Part shown: positions 17,398-26,384 of the stretch, one piece after another
Position numbering within the stretch: the stretch's first letter is position 1
How the letters are laid out: each line of letters begins with the position of its first letter
From: Bacilli bacterium
GTDB lineage: Bacteria > Bacillota_I > Bacilli_A > RF39 > UBA660
Length of the DNA: 64,000 nt
Direction of reading: 5' to 3'
Assembly (NCBI GenBank): GCA_017511375.1
Contig: JAFWKJ010000018.1
Span: 1 to 64,000, forward strand
Notes under the pieces: generated by a model
The model's database searches: none
What the model saw: the letters and a program-made list of their open reading frames with translations, nothing else
What the model was told of the DNA's origin: nothing
Translations under genes and position numbers: made by a program

Positions 17398-17426
17398 TTG
17401 ATAAATACTTTCAAAAATGGTATCAT
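17398..17426 (+). promoter_or_regulatory. SigA-type promoter of cdaA-cdaR
   Basis: TTGATA (17398-17403), 17-nt spacer, TATCAT (17421-17426). Confidence 0.7.
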
Positions 17427-17457
17427 ATGTATAGGATTGTTATGAGGAGATGACGAG

Positions 17458-18294
17458 ATGTATATTACATGGAATGATGTTTTAACAATACTAAGAAAAA
17501 TTGCAGATATTACATTAGTATGGTTAATTTTTTATTTTATACTTAAAAATATTAAGAACAATGTTAAATTGTCTTTAATCTTTAAAGGACTTATTTTTAT
17601 CATTATTTTAAAAGCTGTTAGTGAACTATTTGGATTTATTACGGTTGGTTATCTATTGGATTATATTATTCAATGGGGACCTATTGCTTTGATTGTCATA
17701 TTCCAACCAGAAATTCGTACGATTCTTGAGCAGTTGGGTAGAAATCAATTGCTTGGTCGACATAAAGTTTTAACGGTTGATGAGCGTGAACATTTAGTAT
17801 ATGAAATGGTAAATGCTATTGATTATTTGAGAAAAGAAAGAATTGGGGCTTTAATCGTTGTTGAAAGAGATGTTAGTTTAGGAAACTATATTGATAAAGC
17901 GAAGAAACTATATGCGGATTTATCTAGTGATTTATTAATTGCTATTTTCTATGAAGGTAATCCACTACATGATGGTGGTGTTATCATCCAAGGAGATAGA
18001 ATTACTTGTGCAGGAGCTGTATTCCCTACTAGTAGTAGTCCTAAATTAAATAGACGTTTGGGTACTAGACATAGAGCAGCCCTTGGTTTAGCAGAGGAAA
18101 CAGATGCTATTTGTATTGTTGTTTCAGAAGAAACGGGTAGAGTTTCTATTGCTTTGAATGGAGAAATGTTATACAACTTAACTTTAGATGATGTTCGTAT
18201 GATGTTAATTGATGAATTGAGACCTAAACAAGATGTTGAATATGATGAAGATGAAGATGTAAATGAGGAAGAGATTTATGAAGAGAGTAAATAG
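17458..18294 (+). CDS. cdaA: Diadenylate cyclase CdaA (DacA)
   Basis: 278 residues: three N-terminal membrane helices (about 10-80) and a DisA_N/DAC catalytic domain (about 95-250). Active-site motifs are HDGGVIIQGDRI (about 170) and GTRHRAALGLAEETDA (about 201). It makes c-di-AMP from two ATP, the essential osmolyte/potassium signal of Bacilli. RBS GAGGAG eight nt before ATG. The acidic tail overlaps the start of cdaR by 17 nt, so the pair is translationally coupled. glmM, the usual third gene, is absent. Confidence 0.96.
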   Translation: MYITWNDVLTILRKIADITLVWLIFYFILKNIKNNVKLSLIFKGLIFIIILKAVSELFGFITVGYLLDYIIQWGPIALIVIFQPEIRTILEQLGRNQLLGRHKVLTVDEREHLVYEMVNAIDYLRKERIGALIVVERDVSLGNYIDKAKKLYADLSSDLLIAIFYEGNPLHDGGVIIQGDRITCAGAVFPTSSSPKLNRRLGTRHRAALGLAEETDAICIVVSEETGRVSIALNGEMLYNLTLDDVRMMLIDELRPKQDVEYDEDEDVNEEEIYEESK

Positions 18295-19636
18295 ATTTTG
18301 GGGAAAATTATTTCGCCGTATTGGTGTGTTCTTTGATAAATTCATCATTAGTCCTATAACCCGTATTATTTTAAAAATAATGGAATTATCAAAATCTCTT
18401 GCGAAAGGGATTGACCGTTTAGCAGGAAAGAAGTCTACTTTATTGATTATTAGTTTAGTGCTTGCTTTCTTGGTATTCTTATTTATTGATAATGAATCCA
18501 ATGTGATGATTGATCAGTATGCTGAAATCTTATATGATCAAACTGTTACGGTTGTTTATGATGAAGAACGTTATGTTGTTGAAGGGCTTCCTGAAAAAGT
18601 AGATGTTACTTTAATTGGACAAAGAAGACATATCTTTTTAGCAAGACAATCTCCTTCTAAGGGAGTTACTGTGGATTTAACAGGTTTAAAACCTGGAACG
18701 CATAAGGTTACTTTAAAATATAATCAAAGATTGAAATCTTTAGATTATAAACTAGATCCTTCTACGGTTAACGTAACGATTTATGAGAAGGAAAGTGAGA
18801 GTCGCGGACTTTCTTATGACATTTTAAATTTAAATAAATTGGATACAAAACTTTATATTAGTAATGTAGAACTTGATCGACCTGAGATTTATATTAAAGG
18901 TGCTAGATACAAGTTAGACAAGGTTGCTTCTGTTAAAGCTATGTTGGATGTAAATAATATTCCAAATCCAAAAGCGGGAGAGATTAATGTAAAAGATATT
19001 CCATTAGTAGCTTATGATACAGATGGTCATATTGTAGATGTAGAAATTGTTCCTAAGGCTATTGAGGCCAACGTTACCATTACATCTCCAAGTAAAGAGA
19101 TTCCAATTCGTGTCGTTCCTGTGGGAGATTTAGTATTTGGTAAATCTATTAAGTCAATTGATCCAAGTATTTCTAAAATAACGGTTTATGGAGAACAAGC
19201 TGCTATTGATGAGATTCAACAATTAGATGTAGAAATTGATGTTAATGGACTAGAGAAAGATAAAGATTATAGCGTTACGTTAAAGAAACCTAAAGGTATT
19301 ACGGAATTAAGTTCTAAGACTTTGAATATCAAGGTAACGATAGATAATGCTACAACAAAAGAATTTAAGGATATTGCCGTTTCTTATCGTAATTTAGGTG
19401 ATGGATTAGTTGTTCAAGCAAATAGTGAGAACGATCGAAAGGTAACAGTTGTTGTAAGTGGTAGTGAAGAGGCTTTGGAAAATATCAAAGATACGGATGT
19501 TACGGCTTATGTAGACTTAAAGAACTATAAAGTGGGTACACATGAAGTAGAAGTCACGGTTACAGGATCTGACTTAAAACTTGCTTATTCTTCTAAGACT
19601 AAAAAGGTCAAGATTGTAATTACGGAAAAGAAATAG
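18278..19636 (+). CDS. cdaR: CdaA regulatory protein CdaR (YbbR repeats)
   Basis: 452 residues from ATG 18278 (RBS GAGGA at 18266-18270; the ATG at 18263 has a poorer RBS). One membrane helix (about 48-67, LLIISLVLAFLVFLFIDNE) and about four extracytoplasmic YbbR repeats (roughly 80-160, 165-255, 260-345, 350-445), each beginning with a YDILNLNKLDTKLYI- or IPIRVVPVG-type strand. CdaR binds CdaA and tunes c-di-AMP synthesis. It ends at a terminator. Confidence 0.93.
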   Translation: MKRVNRFWGKLFRRIGVFFDKFIISPITRIILKIMELSKSLAKGIDRLAGKKSTLLIISLVLAFLVFLFIDNESNVMIDQYAEILYDQTVTVVYDEERYVVEGLPEKVDVTLIGQRRHIFLARQSPSKGVTVDLTGLKPGTHKVTLKYNQRLKSLDYKLDPSTVNVTIYEKESESRGLSYDILNLNKLDTKLYISNVELDRPEIYIKGARYKLDKVASVKAMLDVNNIPNPKAGEINVKDIPLVAYDTDGHIVDVEIVPKAIEANVTITSPSKEIPIRVVPVGDLVFGKSIKSIDPSISKITVYGEQAAIDEIQQLDVEIDVNGLEKDKDYSVTLKKPKGITELSSKTLNIKVTIDNATTKEFKDIAVSYRNLGDGLVVQANSENDRKVTVVVSGSEEALENIKDTDVTAYVDLKNYKVGTHEVEVTVTGSDLKLAYSSKTKKVKIVITEKK

Positions 19637-19657
19637 AGAGCTTAGCTCTCTTTTTTT
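19635..19657 (+). terminator. Terminator of cdaA-cdaR
   Basis: AGAGAGC (19635-19641), loop TTA, GCTCTCT (19645-19651), T run. Confidence 0.88.
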
Positions 19658-19706
19658 GTCATATTTGTTTTGTTTTTTCATACTTTTTATTAGATAGGAG
19701 ATAATT

Positions 19707-20699
19707 ATGAAAAGAATCATTATTATGTGTATTATTTGTATTGTTTGTTTTACTGGTTGTGGCAAAATAAAAGGAAAGGACGTCGTGAAAGAGTTTCGTC
19801 AAAAGTATGAAAAAAGTAATGGTTATCAATTAAAAGGAAAATTTGATGTTACAAACAATGATGAGGTTTATGAATATGACCTTTCTGTTGATATGCAAAA
19901 AGATGGCTATTATAAAGTGACTTTTGTGAATACAGCCAATCAGTTTCAACAGATTATTTTAAAAAATGATGAGGGTGTTTTCTTATTAACACCTTCCTTA
20001 AATAAGAGTTTTAAATTTCAAAGTGATTGGCCCTATAATAATTCGCAAATATATTTATTAGATGCTTTGATGCGTGATATGGAAGAAGATAAAAATCTAC
20101 AGTTTAAGAATCAAAAATCTTCTTATATGATTCAAACAAAGGTTAGTTATCCAAATAATCATAAATTAAAATATCAACAAATTTTCTTAAATAAAAATTA
20201 TCAACTTAAAAAAGTAAATGTTTATGATGAAAATGATGTGGTATGTATGACTTTAGAGGTTGATTCGATTGATTATTCACCCAAATATTCAAAAGATTAT
20301 TTTGAGTTAGATTCTATCATTGATTCGGATCAGGAGATGGAGGAAGAGGCTACTGGTGTGATTGAGGATGTCATCTATCCCTTATTATTACCGGATGGTA
20401 CGAAGTTAGTGAATGAAGAAAAGGTCTCTAAATCGAATGGAGAAAGGGTTATTATGACTTTTGAAGGAGAAAAATCTTTCTTGTTAGTGGAAGAGACGTT
20501 GGATGTTTTTCATGATTTTATGGTGATTCCAAGTTCTGGGGAACCCTATCCATTAATGGACACCATAGGAGTAATGACAGATAATTCCCTATCTTGGTCG
20601 AGTGGAAATATGGAATACTATCTTGTGAGTGAAGTTATGAGCCGAGAAGAACTTGTGGATGTTGCACAATCCATTGCTGGGGTTAGTTCCCTTAAATAA
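19707..20699 (+). CDS. LolA-fold lipoprotein, GerS/YdcC-like
   Basis: 330 residues with a lipoprotein signal ending in lipobox FTGCG (Cys about 18). The mature protein shows the pattern of Gram-positive LolA-fold lipoproteins (QLKGKFDVTNNDEVYEYDLSVDMQKDGYYKVTFVN, then FLLTPSLNKSFKFQSDWP). Relatives include YdcC and the germination lipoprotein GerS of spore formers. A role in spore germination or envelope lipid handling is possible here but not demonstrated. RBS GATAGGAG. Monocistronic or followed by the 20748 gene. Confidence 0.72.
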   Translation: MKRIIIMCIICIVCFTGCGKIKGKDVVKEFRQKYEKSNGYQLKGKFDVTNNDEVYEYDLSVDMQKDGYYKVTFVNTANQFQQIILKNDEGVFLLTPSLNKSFKFQSDWPYNNSQIYLLDALMRDMEEDKNLQFKNQKSSYMIQTKVSYPNNHKLKYQQIFLNKNYQLKKVNVYDENDVVCMTLEVDSIDYSPKYSKDYFELDSIIDSDQEMEEEATGVIEDVIYPLLLPDGTKLVNEEKVSKSNGERVIMTFEGEKSFLLVEETLDVFHDFMVIPSSGEPYPLMDTIGVMTDNSLSWSSGNMEYYLVSEVMSREELVDVAQSIAGVSSLK

Positions 20700-20747
20700 T
20701 AGACTTTCCTTTTCTTATTGTGATATAATGGTTTTTAGGTGAGGTTT

Positions 20748-21323
20748 ATGGCAAATAATAAGAAAGTTAGTAAGAAAAAAAGTTCTTCTAGTAAAGGAAC
20801 TAATAAGAAAAAGAAGATTCAGGAGGAGAATCATAAAAAAATAGAAACAGTAGGGGATTCCAATATAGATTTTATGCATATCTTTTTTGTGGCAAGTAGT
20901 ATTATTCTTATCTTTTTAGTATTTTATATTTTGACAGTTTATATTACTGGACGTGATAAGAAAGAAACGACTACTTCTTCTGAGGATACTACTATATCTT
21001 ATACGGATACGATTGCAGGAAGAAGTTTCTCTATGCCTGAGAATGAATACTTAGTTTTATATTATGATCAAAGTGATACGGATTTGCATACCGATATGAG
21101 TACGCTTGTATCAGATTATCGTTCAGATCCTGAACATTATGCTTTGTATTCTGTTGATATGAGTCGTGGTATTAATAAAACTTATGCTGCTGAGGAAAGT
21201 AATACGAATCCAGAGTCTGTTTCTGACTTAGCAATCTCTGGGCCATCTTTAATTCATTTTAAAGAGGGAAATGTGATGGAATATTTAGAAGGTGTAGAAG
21301 ATATCACTAATTATTTAAAATAA
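20748..21323 (+). CDS. Bitopic membrane protein with thioredoxin-like extracytoplasmic part, no CxxC
   Basis: 191 residues from ATG 20748 (RBS GGTGAGG). A very Lys/Ser-rich cytoplasmic start (about 1-35), one helix (about 46-68) and an external domain (about 100-191) whose strand pattern EYLVLYYDQSD...GPSLIHFKEGNVMEYLEG resembles a thioredoxin fold with a cis-Pro-like GPSLIHF, but without a redox-active CxxC. If thioredoxin-like it cannot be a standard oxidoreductase. A -10 TATAAT is at about 20723. Function unknown. Confidence 0.6.
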   Translation: MANNKKVSKKKSSSSKGTNKKKKIQEENHKKIETVGDSNIDFMHIFFVASSIILIFLVFYILTVYITGRDKKETTTSSEDTTISYTDTIAGRSFSMPENEYLVLYYDQSDTDLHTDMSTLVSDYRSDPEHYALYSVDMSRGINKTYAAEESNTNPESVSDLAISGPSLIHFKEGNVMEYLEGVEDITNYLK

Positions 21324-21345
21324 AAAAGACAATCCTGTCTTTTTT
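21322..21345 (+). terminator. Terminator between the 20748 gene and ctpA
   Basis: AAAAGAC (21324-21330) and GTCTTTT (21337-21343). The RBS of the next gene begins only a few bases later, so it may act as an attenuating spacer. Confidence 0.65.
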
Positions 21346-21360
21346 GCTATGAGGTGTTTT

Positions 21361-22581
21361 ATGAAGAAAAAAAAGATTCGAAATCAATTTTTGAACCATT
21401 TTGAGAATGATTCCACTTTTTCTTTGTTTGAAGTGATTGTTTTAATCTTGATATCTGTTGTTTTTGGTGTCATTATAGGATATTTACTTACCTATGGAAA
21501 TAGTAATTTAAGACGTGTTCGTTCTAATTCTAATTTAGGAGAAGTAGTGAATACGTATAATAGTATTATAGATAATTATTATGATGAAGTAGATGAGAAG
21601 AAACTTTCTGATGCGGCGATTAAAGGAATGATTTCCTCTTTAGAGGATCCTTATTCATCTTTTTTAGATGAAAGCATGTCTGGTGACTTTAATAAGTCAG
21701 TGGATGGAGAGTATGTAGGAATTGGAATTGCTATCTACTTTGAGGAGGAATATAATCATGTATCCTCTATCACAAAAAATAGTCCTGCTTCTCAAGCGGG
21801 AATTCAAGAGGGAGATATCATATTATCTGTGAATGAAAAGGATTGTAAGGGGCTATATCCGAATCAATTATATGAACTAATTAGTGGTTCTTTGGGAGGC
21901 ACTGTTACTCTTGAGGTTTTGCGAGGAGAAGAAAAACTATCGTTTGTAATGAAAAGAGATGTCATTGAAATTCAGAGTGTTACTGGGAAGGTGTTCTCTG
22001 AAGAGGATGGAAAGATTGGATATATTAAGATTGATGTGATTTCTTCTAATTCTTATGAACAGTTTTCTAAAGTATTAAAACGATTAGAAAAAAAAGAAAT
22101 TGATTCCTTAATTCTTGATTTGAGGGATAATCCTGGAGGGCAATTAGATCAAACAAGAAAGATATTAAGTATGTTCTTTCCTAAAAAGACGATTCTTTAT
22201 CGGATTGAAAAGAGTGGGTCTATTCATAAGATTTATTCCTTAAATCAAGAAACTAGAGATTATCCTATTGTAGTTTTAGTGAATGGTAATACTGCCTCTT
22301 CTGCAGAAGTGATAGCTTCTTGTTTTCAAGAGAATTATAAGGAAGTTCATTTAGTTGGGACAAAAACTTATGGAAAAGGAAATGTTCAAAAGTCTATTTC
22401 TTTGCGTAGTGGGTCTAGTATTAAATTTACAGTAGAATCTTGGTTAACCTCTAAAGGGGTTCAGGTGAATGGAAAAGGAATTACTCCAGATATAGAAGAA
22501 GAGCAAGATCCTGTCTATTATGTGGAATACTTAGAAAAGGATGATAGTCAATTGCATAAAGCTATTTCCCTATTAAAATAG
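21361..22581 (+). CDS. C-terminal processing peptidase (S41, CtpA-like)
   Basis: 406 residues from ATG 21361 (RBS GAGGTG). One membrane helix (about 23-45), S41 N-terminal helices with AAIKGMISSLEDPYSSFLD, a PDZ domain (about 110-195, VGIGIAIYF...SPASQAGIQEGDIILSVN), then the S41 protease core with GYIKIDVISSN, LDLRDNPGG, the catalytic Ser segment NGNTASSAEVIA and the Lys segment GTKTYGKGNVQ. It cleaves C-termini of extracytoplasmic proteins. In spore formers relatives act on sporulation checkpoints; no such partner is visible here. Confidence 0.93.
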   Translation: MKKKKIRNQFLNHFENDSTFSLFEVIVLILISVVFGVIIGYLLTYGNSNLRRVRSNSNLGEVVNTYNSIIDNYYDEVDEKKLSDAAIKGMISSLEDPYSSFLDESMSGDFNKSVDGEYVGIGIAIYFEEEYNHVSSITKNSPASQAGIQEGDIILSVNEKDCKGLYPNQLYELISGSLGGTVTLEVLRGEEKLSFVMKRDVIEIQSVTGKVFSEEDGKIGYIKIDVISSNSYEQFSKVLKRLEKKEIDSLILDLRDNPGGQLDQTRKILSMFFPKKTILYRIEKSGSIHKIYSLNQETRDYPIVVLVNGNTASSAEVIASCFQENYKEVHLVGTKTYGKGNVQKSISLRSGSSIKFTVESWLTSKGVQVNGKGITPDIEEEQDPVYYVEYLEKDDSQLHKAISLLK

Positions 22582-22604
22582 AGTCATTAGGATGACTCTT
22601 TTTC
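22578..22604. terminator. Bidirectional terminator between ctpA-like and the sortase gene
   Basis: AGAGTCAT (22580-22587), loop TTAG-type, ATGACTCT (22592-22599). T tract to the right, weaker T tract on the minus strand. It overlaps the stop codons of both convergent genes. Confidence 0.75.
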
Positions 22605-23165
22605 TATGCAATTAATAATGAGTTGGCAGTTTTCTTTTTGGGGACAACAAGTTGTTAAGACAAGTTGTCTTTTTTCTTCTCTATATCCTCTAATATATCC
22701 ATCTTTTTGTTGTTCATAGATAGATTTTACTTGATAGGTATATACTTTATCAAATAATAGAATATGTACTTCATCTTGTTCTTGTAATTCGTCTAATCTT
22801 TGAAAGAAAGCGATTTCTCCCGTTCCTGAATGAGCTGCTATAAACAGGATACTATTTTCTTCTTCTGGATATTTTGATTCTTTTAGAATGGTTACATTTT
22901 CTTCTATGTTATTTTTTTTACTATTTCTATCATATAATGATTTTTCTAAATCTATTTTTGGTATTTGGATGATACCGATGGGTTGTTCCTCTTTTATAGA
23001 TCTTCTGATTGAGGATTTATTTTGCATTGTGATTTCATTTTTAAACACCTCTTTTTTATCAATACGTATGAGTGTTAATGAAACTAGTATACAGGATAAG
23101 ATAATTAGAAATAGAAATGATTTCTTTAACAAAATAGTAAGAATATTAATAAAATGTATTTCCAT
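22587..23165 (-). CDS. Sortase-family transpeptidase with an apparently missing active-site Arg
   Basis: 192 residues: N-terminal membrane anchor (about 8-32) then a sortase barrel. The catalytic His is in FIAAHSGTGE and the Cys in LVLTTCCPQKENCQLIINC. In other sortases an Arg lies on the strand after the Cys loop (for example ...R-Q-L-V-I-type); here that place holds Cys or Gln. It overlaps the 3' end of the adhesin gene by 40 nt, and no strong RBS precedes the ATG, so coupled translation is likely. The natural substrate is the upstream adhesin. Confidence 0.82.
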   Translation of the reverse strand: MEIHFINILTILLKKSFLFLIILSCILVSLTLIRIDKKEVFKNEITMQNKSSIRRSIKEEQPIGIIQIPKIDLEKSLYDRNSKKNNIEENVTILKESKYPEEENSILFIAAHSGTGEIAFFQRLDELQEQDEVHILLFDKVYTYQVKSIYEQQKDGYIRGYREEKRQLVLTTCCPQKENCQLIINCIEKESS

Positions 23166-24544
23166 ATATTTATCTTATCTTTTGTGCTAGTATTAGGAAC
23201 TGGTATTTTATAGTCTTTTAATTCTAGGATTTCTTTTTCAGAATTGTGGACGATCAATAAGAAGGGTTTTAATAATTCATAACCTTCTGTAGTATTGGTT
23301 TGTTTAATGGTATAAGATCCATAGGGTAATAGAAATGTTACTATTCCTTCTTCATTTGTGATAACAGAGTCTATGATTTCATTTTGGTTGTTTATAATAT
23401 CAAATGAAATGTTTTCTTCTGGGTGGAGATTTTCCTCTTCTCCATATTTTTTTTGAAGAACGATTTCTTTTTCTATTACTTTGTTTGATACAGTTATTTC
23501 AGCATTTGGATTTTCCTCTGATAGGTTTATTTCATAGATAGTATCATTGATTGTATAACCTGTTCCTGCTTTTATTTCCTTTAAATAATAAGTTCCTAAA
23601 GGAATATTCTTTATCTCTCCTATGCCCTCTGAAATCTCTATCTGTTCTATTTCTTGTTCTTTAGAATCTAGCAATTGAAAAATGGCTCCATCTAATGTTG
23701 CTTCTCCTTGGGGAATCGATTTTTTGGTATCTTCATCTATTTTGATTACTTTGATAGAATTACTTATTACGTGAATTTGAAATTGCGCTTTTTTAGAGTC
23801 TAAATCTCCTAGGGTCATAAGAGTCTGACTATCGACTGCTTGATAAATGGTAAAGTCTTTACCAAAGGATCTTTCTTTATTTTTCGTTAAAGAAATAGAG
23901 TAATCTCCTTCTTCTAATGGTTTTATAAGTACTTTTCCAGATTCTATTTTTATTTCATCATTGTTTGAGGAATAATCATTTAAAGAATTTCCTACCTCTA
24001 TTTCTTTTTCTTCTCCTTGTACTAAGGTGTAGGTTTGATTATGAATGGGTAAATTCTTATCATATTCTCTTATAAGTTGATTGATTTCTTCTATATAAGA
24101 ATCATATTTGTTTGTTCTTTGGCCATTTAATGTTTCTGTGAAATAATAATCGCCTCCATATGGATTCGATTCTCTCCATATCATTATTTGTGTTACTGCG
24201 TACCAAGTAGTATCATTATGACCTTTATATTGATATCCAAAGTGTGCTATCTTTTTGATTCTTGTCAGTTGATCAGAAGATAGATTCCTAGGACTATTTG
24301 TAATGGTATAAGAGCTGTTTTCTTTAAAAAAGGTTAAAGGCTCTATACAATAGACTAGTTCTCCTGTTGCGCTATTTCGAAACATTCTAGCTTGTTGATA
24401 ATAAATTGTGTTGTTGGAATATTGATATTTATTCATATAAATACCATTAATAAATTCTGCTTCGTAGAAGCTTTCTGCCTGCACTTTTTTTACACCCAAT
24501 AAAATTGCCATGATTGTTATTAAGAAAAATATCTTTTTTTTCAT
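23126..24544 (-). CDS. Sortase-anchored adhesin with thioester (TQXA) and Cna-B/SpaA-like domains
   Basis: 472 residues: signal peptide (about 1-23), a thioester domain (about 25-165) with the Cys in LVYCIEPLTFF and the Gln in AVTQIMIWRESNPYGG, an intermediate beta region, one or two SpaA/Cna-B modules (about 265-350, TLDGAIFQLLDSKEQEIEQ...PLGTYYLKEIKAGTGY, and 355-445), and a C-terminal VPNTST sorting motif followed by a short hydrophobic helix. Thioester domains form covalent bonds with host surface amines. The usual positively charged tail after the helix is missing (the protein ends LLIFLLFC). The sortase overlaps downstream. Confidence 0.85.
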   Translation of the reverse strand: MKKKIFFLITIMAILLGVKKVQAESFYEAEFINGIYMNKYQYSNNTIYYQQARMFRNSATGELVYCIEPLTFFKENSSYTITNSPRNLSSDQLTRIKKIAHFGYQYKGHNDTTWYAVTQIMIWRESNPYGGDYYFTETLNGQRTNKYDSYIEEINQLIREYDKNLPIHNQTYTLVQGEEKEIEVGNSLNDYSSNNDEIKIESGKVLIKPLEEGDYSISLTKNKERSFGKDFTIYQAVDSQTLMTLGDLDSKKAQFQIHVISNSIKVIKIDEDTKKSIPQGEATLDGAIFQLLDSKEQEIEQIEISEGIGEIKNIPLGTYYLKEIKAGTGYTINDTIYEINLSEENPNAEITVSNKVIEKEIVLQKKYGEEENLHPEENISFDIINNQNEIIDSVITNEEGIVTFLLPYGSYTIKQTNTTEGYELLKPFLLIVHNSEKEILELKDYKIPVPNTSTKDKINIWKYILLIFLLFC

Positions 24545-24574
24545 CTTTTCCCTCCTTTTTTCTTAATGAGGTTG

Positions 24575-24603
24575 ATTATAAAGTAGGTGTTCTTATATAT
24601 CAA
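24575..24603 (-). promoter_or_regulatory. SigA-type promoter of the adhesin-sortase operon
   Basis: On the minus strand TTGATA (24598-24603), 17-nt spacer, TATAAT (24575-24580), about 30 nt before the start; RBS GGAGGG follows. Confidence 0.75.
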
Positions 24604-24712
24604 ATGGGTGATTTGTTATTAGGAAGGATTTTTTTGGTTGCTTTTCTCATTTTTCTTATAAAAATAACTATTTTGAAGGGGATGTGGGCTTAAAAATAAA
24701 AGTTTCCTATGT

Positions 24713-24718
24713 TATAAT
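24713..24718 (+). promoter_or_regulatory. -10 element upstream of fhs
   Basis: TATAAT at 24713-24718; no convincing -35 at 16-18 nt. Confidence 0.45.
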
Positions 24719-24736
24719 GATTTTGAGGTGATTGTC

Positions 24737-26350
24737 ATGACTGATATTGAAATATCTAGAAATAGTAACAAACAAAATATTTTAGATGTTGGGAAGAAAA
24801 TAGGCTTAAAGAAGAACGATTTAGAATGTTATGGTAATTATAAAGCGAAAATTAGAACTAGTGCTAAACGAAAAAAACAAGGGAAGTTAATCCTTGTTAC
24901 AGCGATTAGCCCTACTCCTATGGGAGAGGGTAAAACAACAGTCAGCATTGGATTAGGAGATGCCCTAAACCAAATGGGAAAGAAGGTTATGATTGCCTTA
25001 CGCGAACCTTCTATGGGACCTGTATTTGGTATGAAAGGCGGTGCAACGGGAGGAGGCTATTCTCAAGTTGTTCCTATGGAAGATATTAATCTTCATTTTA
25101 CGGGGGATTTTCATGCGATTACTTCTGCGAATAATCTAATCAGTGCCGCTATTGATAATCATATTTATTTTGGTAATCGTTTGGATATTCAAAATGTATT
25201 ATTTAAGAGATGTTTGGATGTGAATGATAGAGCATTAAGAGATGTGGATCTTGGTACTCGTCATGATAGTTTTACCATTACTTCTGCTAGTGAGATTATG
25301 GCGCTTTTCTGTTTGGCCACTTCTTTAGATGATTTGAGAGAAAAACTAGGAAATATCATTGTGGGTACGAATAGTAAAGGAGAATATATTTATGTTCGAG
25401 ACCTACATATTGAGGGATCTTTGGTAGCCTTGCTTAAAGATGCGATGATGCCTAATTTAGTTCAAACACTAGAACATACTCCTACTATTATTCATGGTGG
25501 TCCGTTTGCGAATATTGCGCATGGATGTAATAGTATCATTGCGACTAAAACGGCTTTAGGGTATGCAGATTATGTTGTGACGGAAGCGGGTTTTGGAGCG
25601 GATCTTGGAGCGGAAAAGTTTTTAGATATTAAATGTAGATTAGGAAATTTAAAACCACAGACAGTTGTTTTGGTTGCCACAATCAAGGCGATGAAGTACC
25701 ATGGAGGTGTTTCTAAAGAGCAAGTGTTTGAAAAAAATGATGAAGCTTTAGAAAAAGGCTTTGAAAATTTAGATAAGCACTATGAAAACTTAAAAAAGTA
25801 TGGTGTGAATGTAATTGTTTGTTTAAATAAATTCCATACGGATACAGAAAGTGAAATTGAATTAGTTCGAAAACATGCGGAAAAGATGGGATATACATTT
25901 ACTGTTTCTAAAGCTTATGCTGAAGGTGGTTCTGGGGCTCTTGATTTGGCTAAAAAAGTAGTTGAGGCTCCTAAGGGTAAATTTAAATGCTTATACAAGT
26001 TAGATAGTCCTATTGAAAGTAAAGTTCGCAAGATCTGTCGAGAGATTTATGGGGCTAAAAAAATATCCTTTAGTAAGTTGGCCAAAGAAAAAATAGAAGA
26101 TATTAAGAAAAACAATCTTTCTAATCTTCCTATTTGTGTTGCTAAAACTCAATATTCATTCTCAGACGACGCTAAAAAAATTGGCGTTCCAAAAGATTTT
26201 GAAGTTACAGTTAGAGATGTTCAACTTTATAATGGAGCTGGGTTTATTACGGTACTTCTTGGAGATATTATGACTATGCCAGGTCTTTCTCGTAAACCTA
26301 ATTGTGAGTTAATTGATGTAGTGGATGGAGAAATTGTTAATTTAAGTTAA
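24737..26350 (+). CDS. fhs: Formate-tetrahydrofolate ligase
   Basis: 537 residues from ATG 24737 (RBS GAGGTGATT; a GTG nine nt upstream lies inside the RBS). ATP-dependent formation of 10-formyl-THF from formate and THF, feeding purine and fMet synthesis. Family marks: AISPTPMGEGKTTVSIGL (nucleotide loop), REPSMGPVFGMKGGATGGGYSQV, LHFTGDFHAITSANNL, GGPFANIAHGCNSI and the C-terminal LYNGAGFITVLLGDIMTMPGL. Length is normal for the bacterial enzyme. Monocistronic between a promoter and a bidirectional terminator. Confidence 0.98.
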   Translation: MTDIEISRNSNKQNILDVGKKIGLKKNDLECYGNYKAKIRTSAKRKKQGKLILVTAISPTPMGEGKTTVSIGLGDALNQMGKKVMIALREPSMGPVFGMKGGATGGGYSQVVPMEDINLHFTGDFHAITSANNLISAAIDNHIYFGNRLDIQNVLFKRCLDVNDRALRDVDLGTRHDSFTITSASEIMALFCLATSLDDLREKLGNIIVGTNSKGEYIYVRDLHIEGSLVALLKDAMMPNLVQTLEHTPTIIHGGPFANIAHGCNSIIATKTALGYADYVVTEAGFGADLGAEKFLDIKCRLGNLKPQTVVLVATIKAMKYHGGVSKEQVFEKNDEALEKGFENLDKHYENLKKYGVNVIVCLNKFHTDTESEIELVRKHAEKMGYTFTVSKAYAEGGSGALDLAKKVVEAPKGKFKCLYKLDSPIESKVRKICREIYGAKKISFSKLAKEKIEDIKKNNLSNLPICVAKTQYSFSDDAKKIGVPKDFEVTVRDVQLYNGAGFITVLLGDIMTMPGLSRKPNCELIDVVDGEIVNLS

Positions 26351-26384
26351 AAAAAAAGAACGTTGATTCGTTCTTTTTTTAATC
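26349..26384. terminator. Bidirectional terminator between fhs and the 26379 gene
   Basis: AAAAAGAACG (26353-26362), loop TTGATT, CGTTCTTTTT (26369-26378), with T tracts on both strands. Confidence 0.9.

Noticed and set aside
20868..21323. Thiol-disulfide oxidoreductase
   Set aside because: The external domain has a thioredoxin-like pattern but no CxxC, so redox activity is not supported.
23090..23170. Frameshift at the end of the adhesin gene hiding a charged tail
   Set aside because: Reading past the stop gives no Lys/Arg-rich tail in a plausible frame, and the sortase frame overlaps cleanly; left as a real feature rather than an error.
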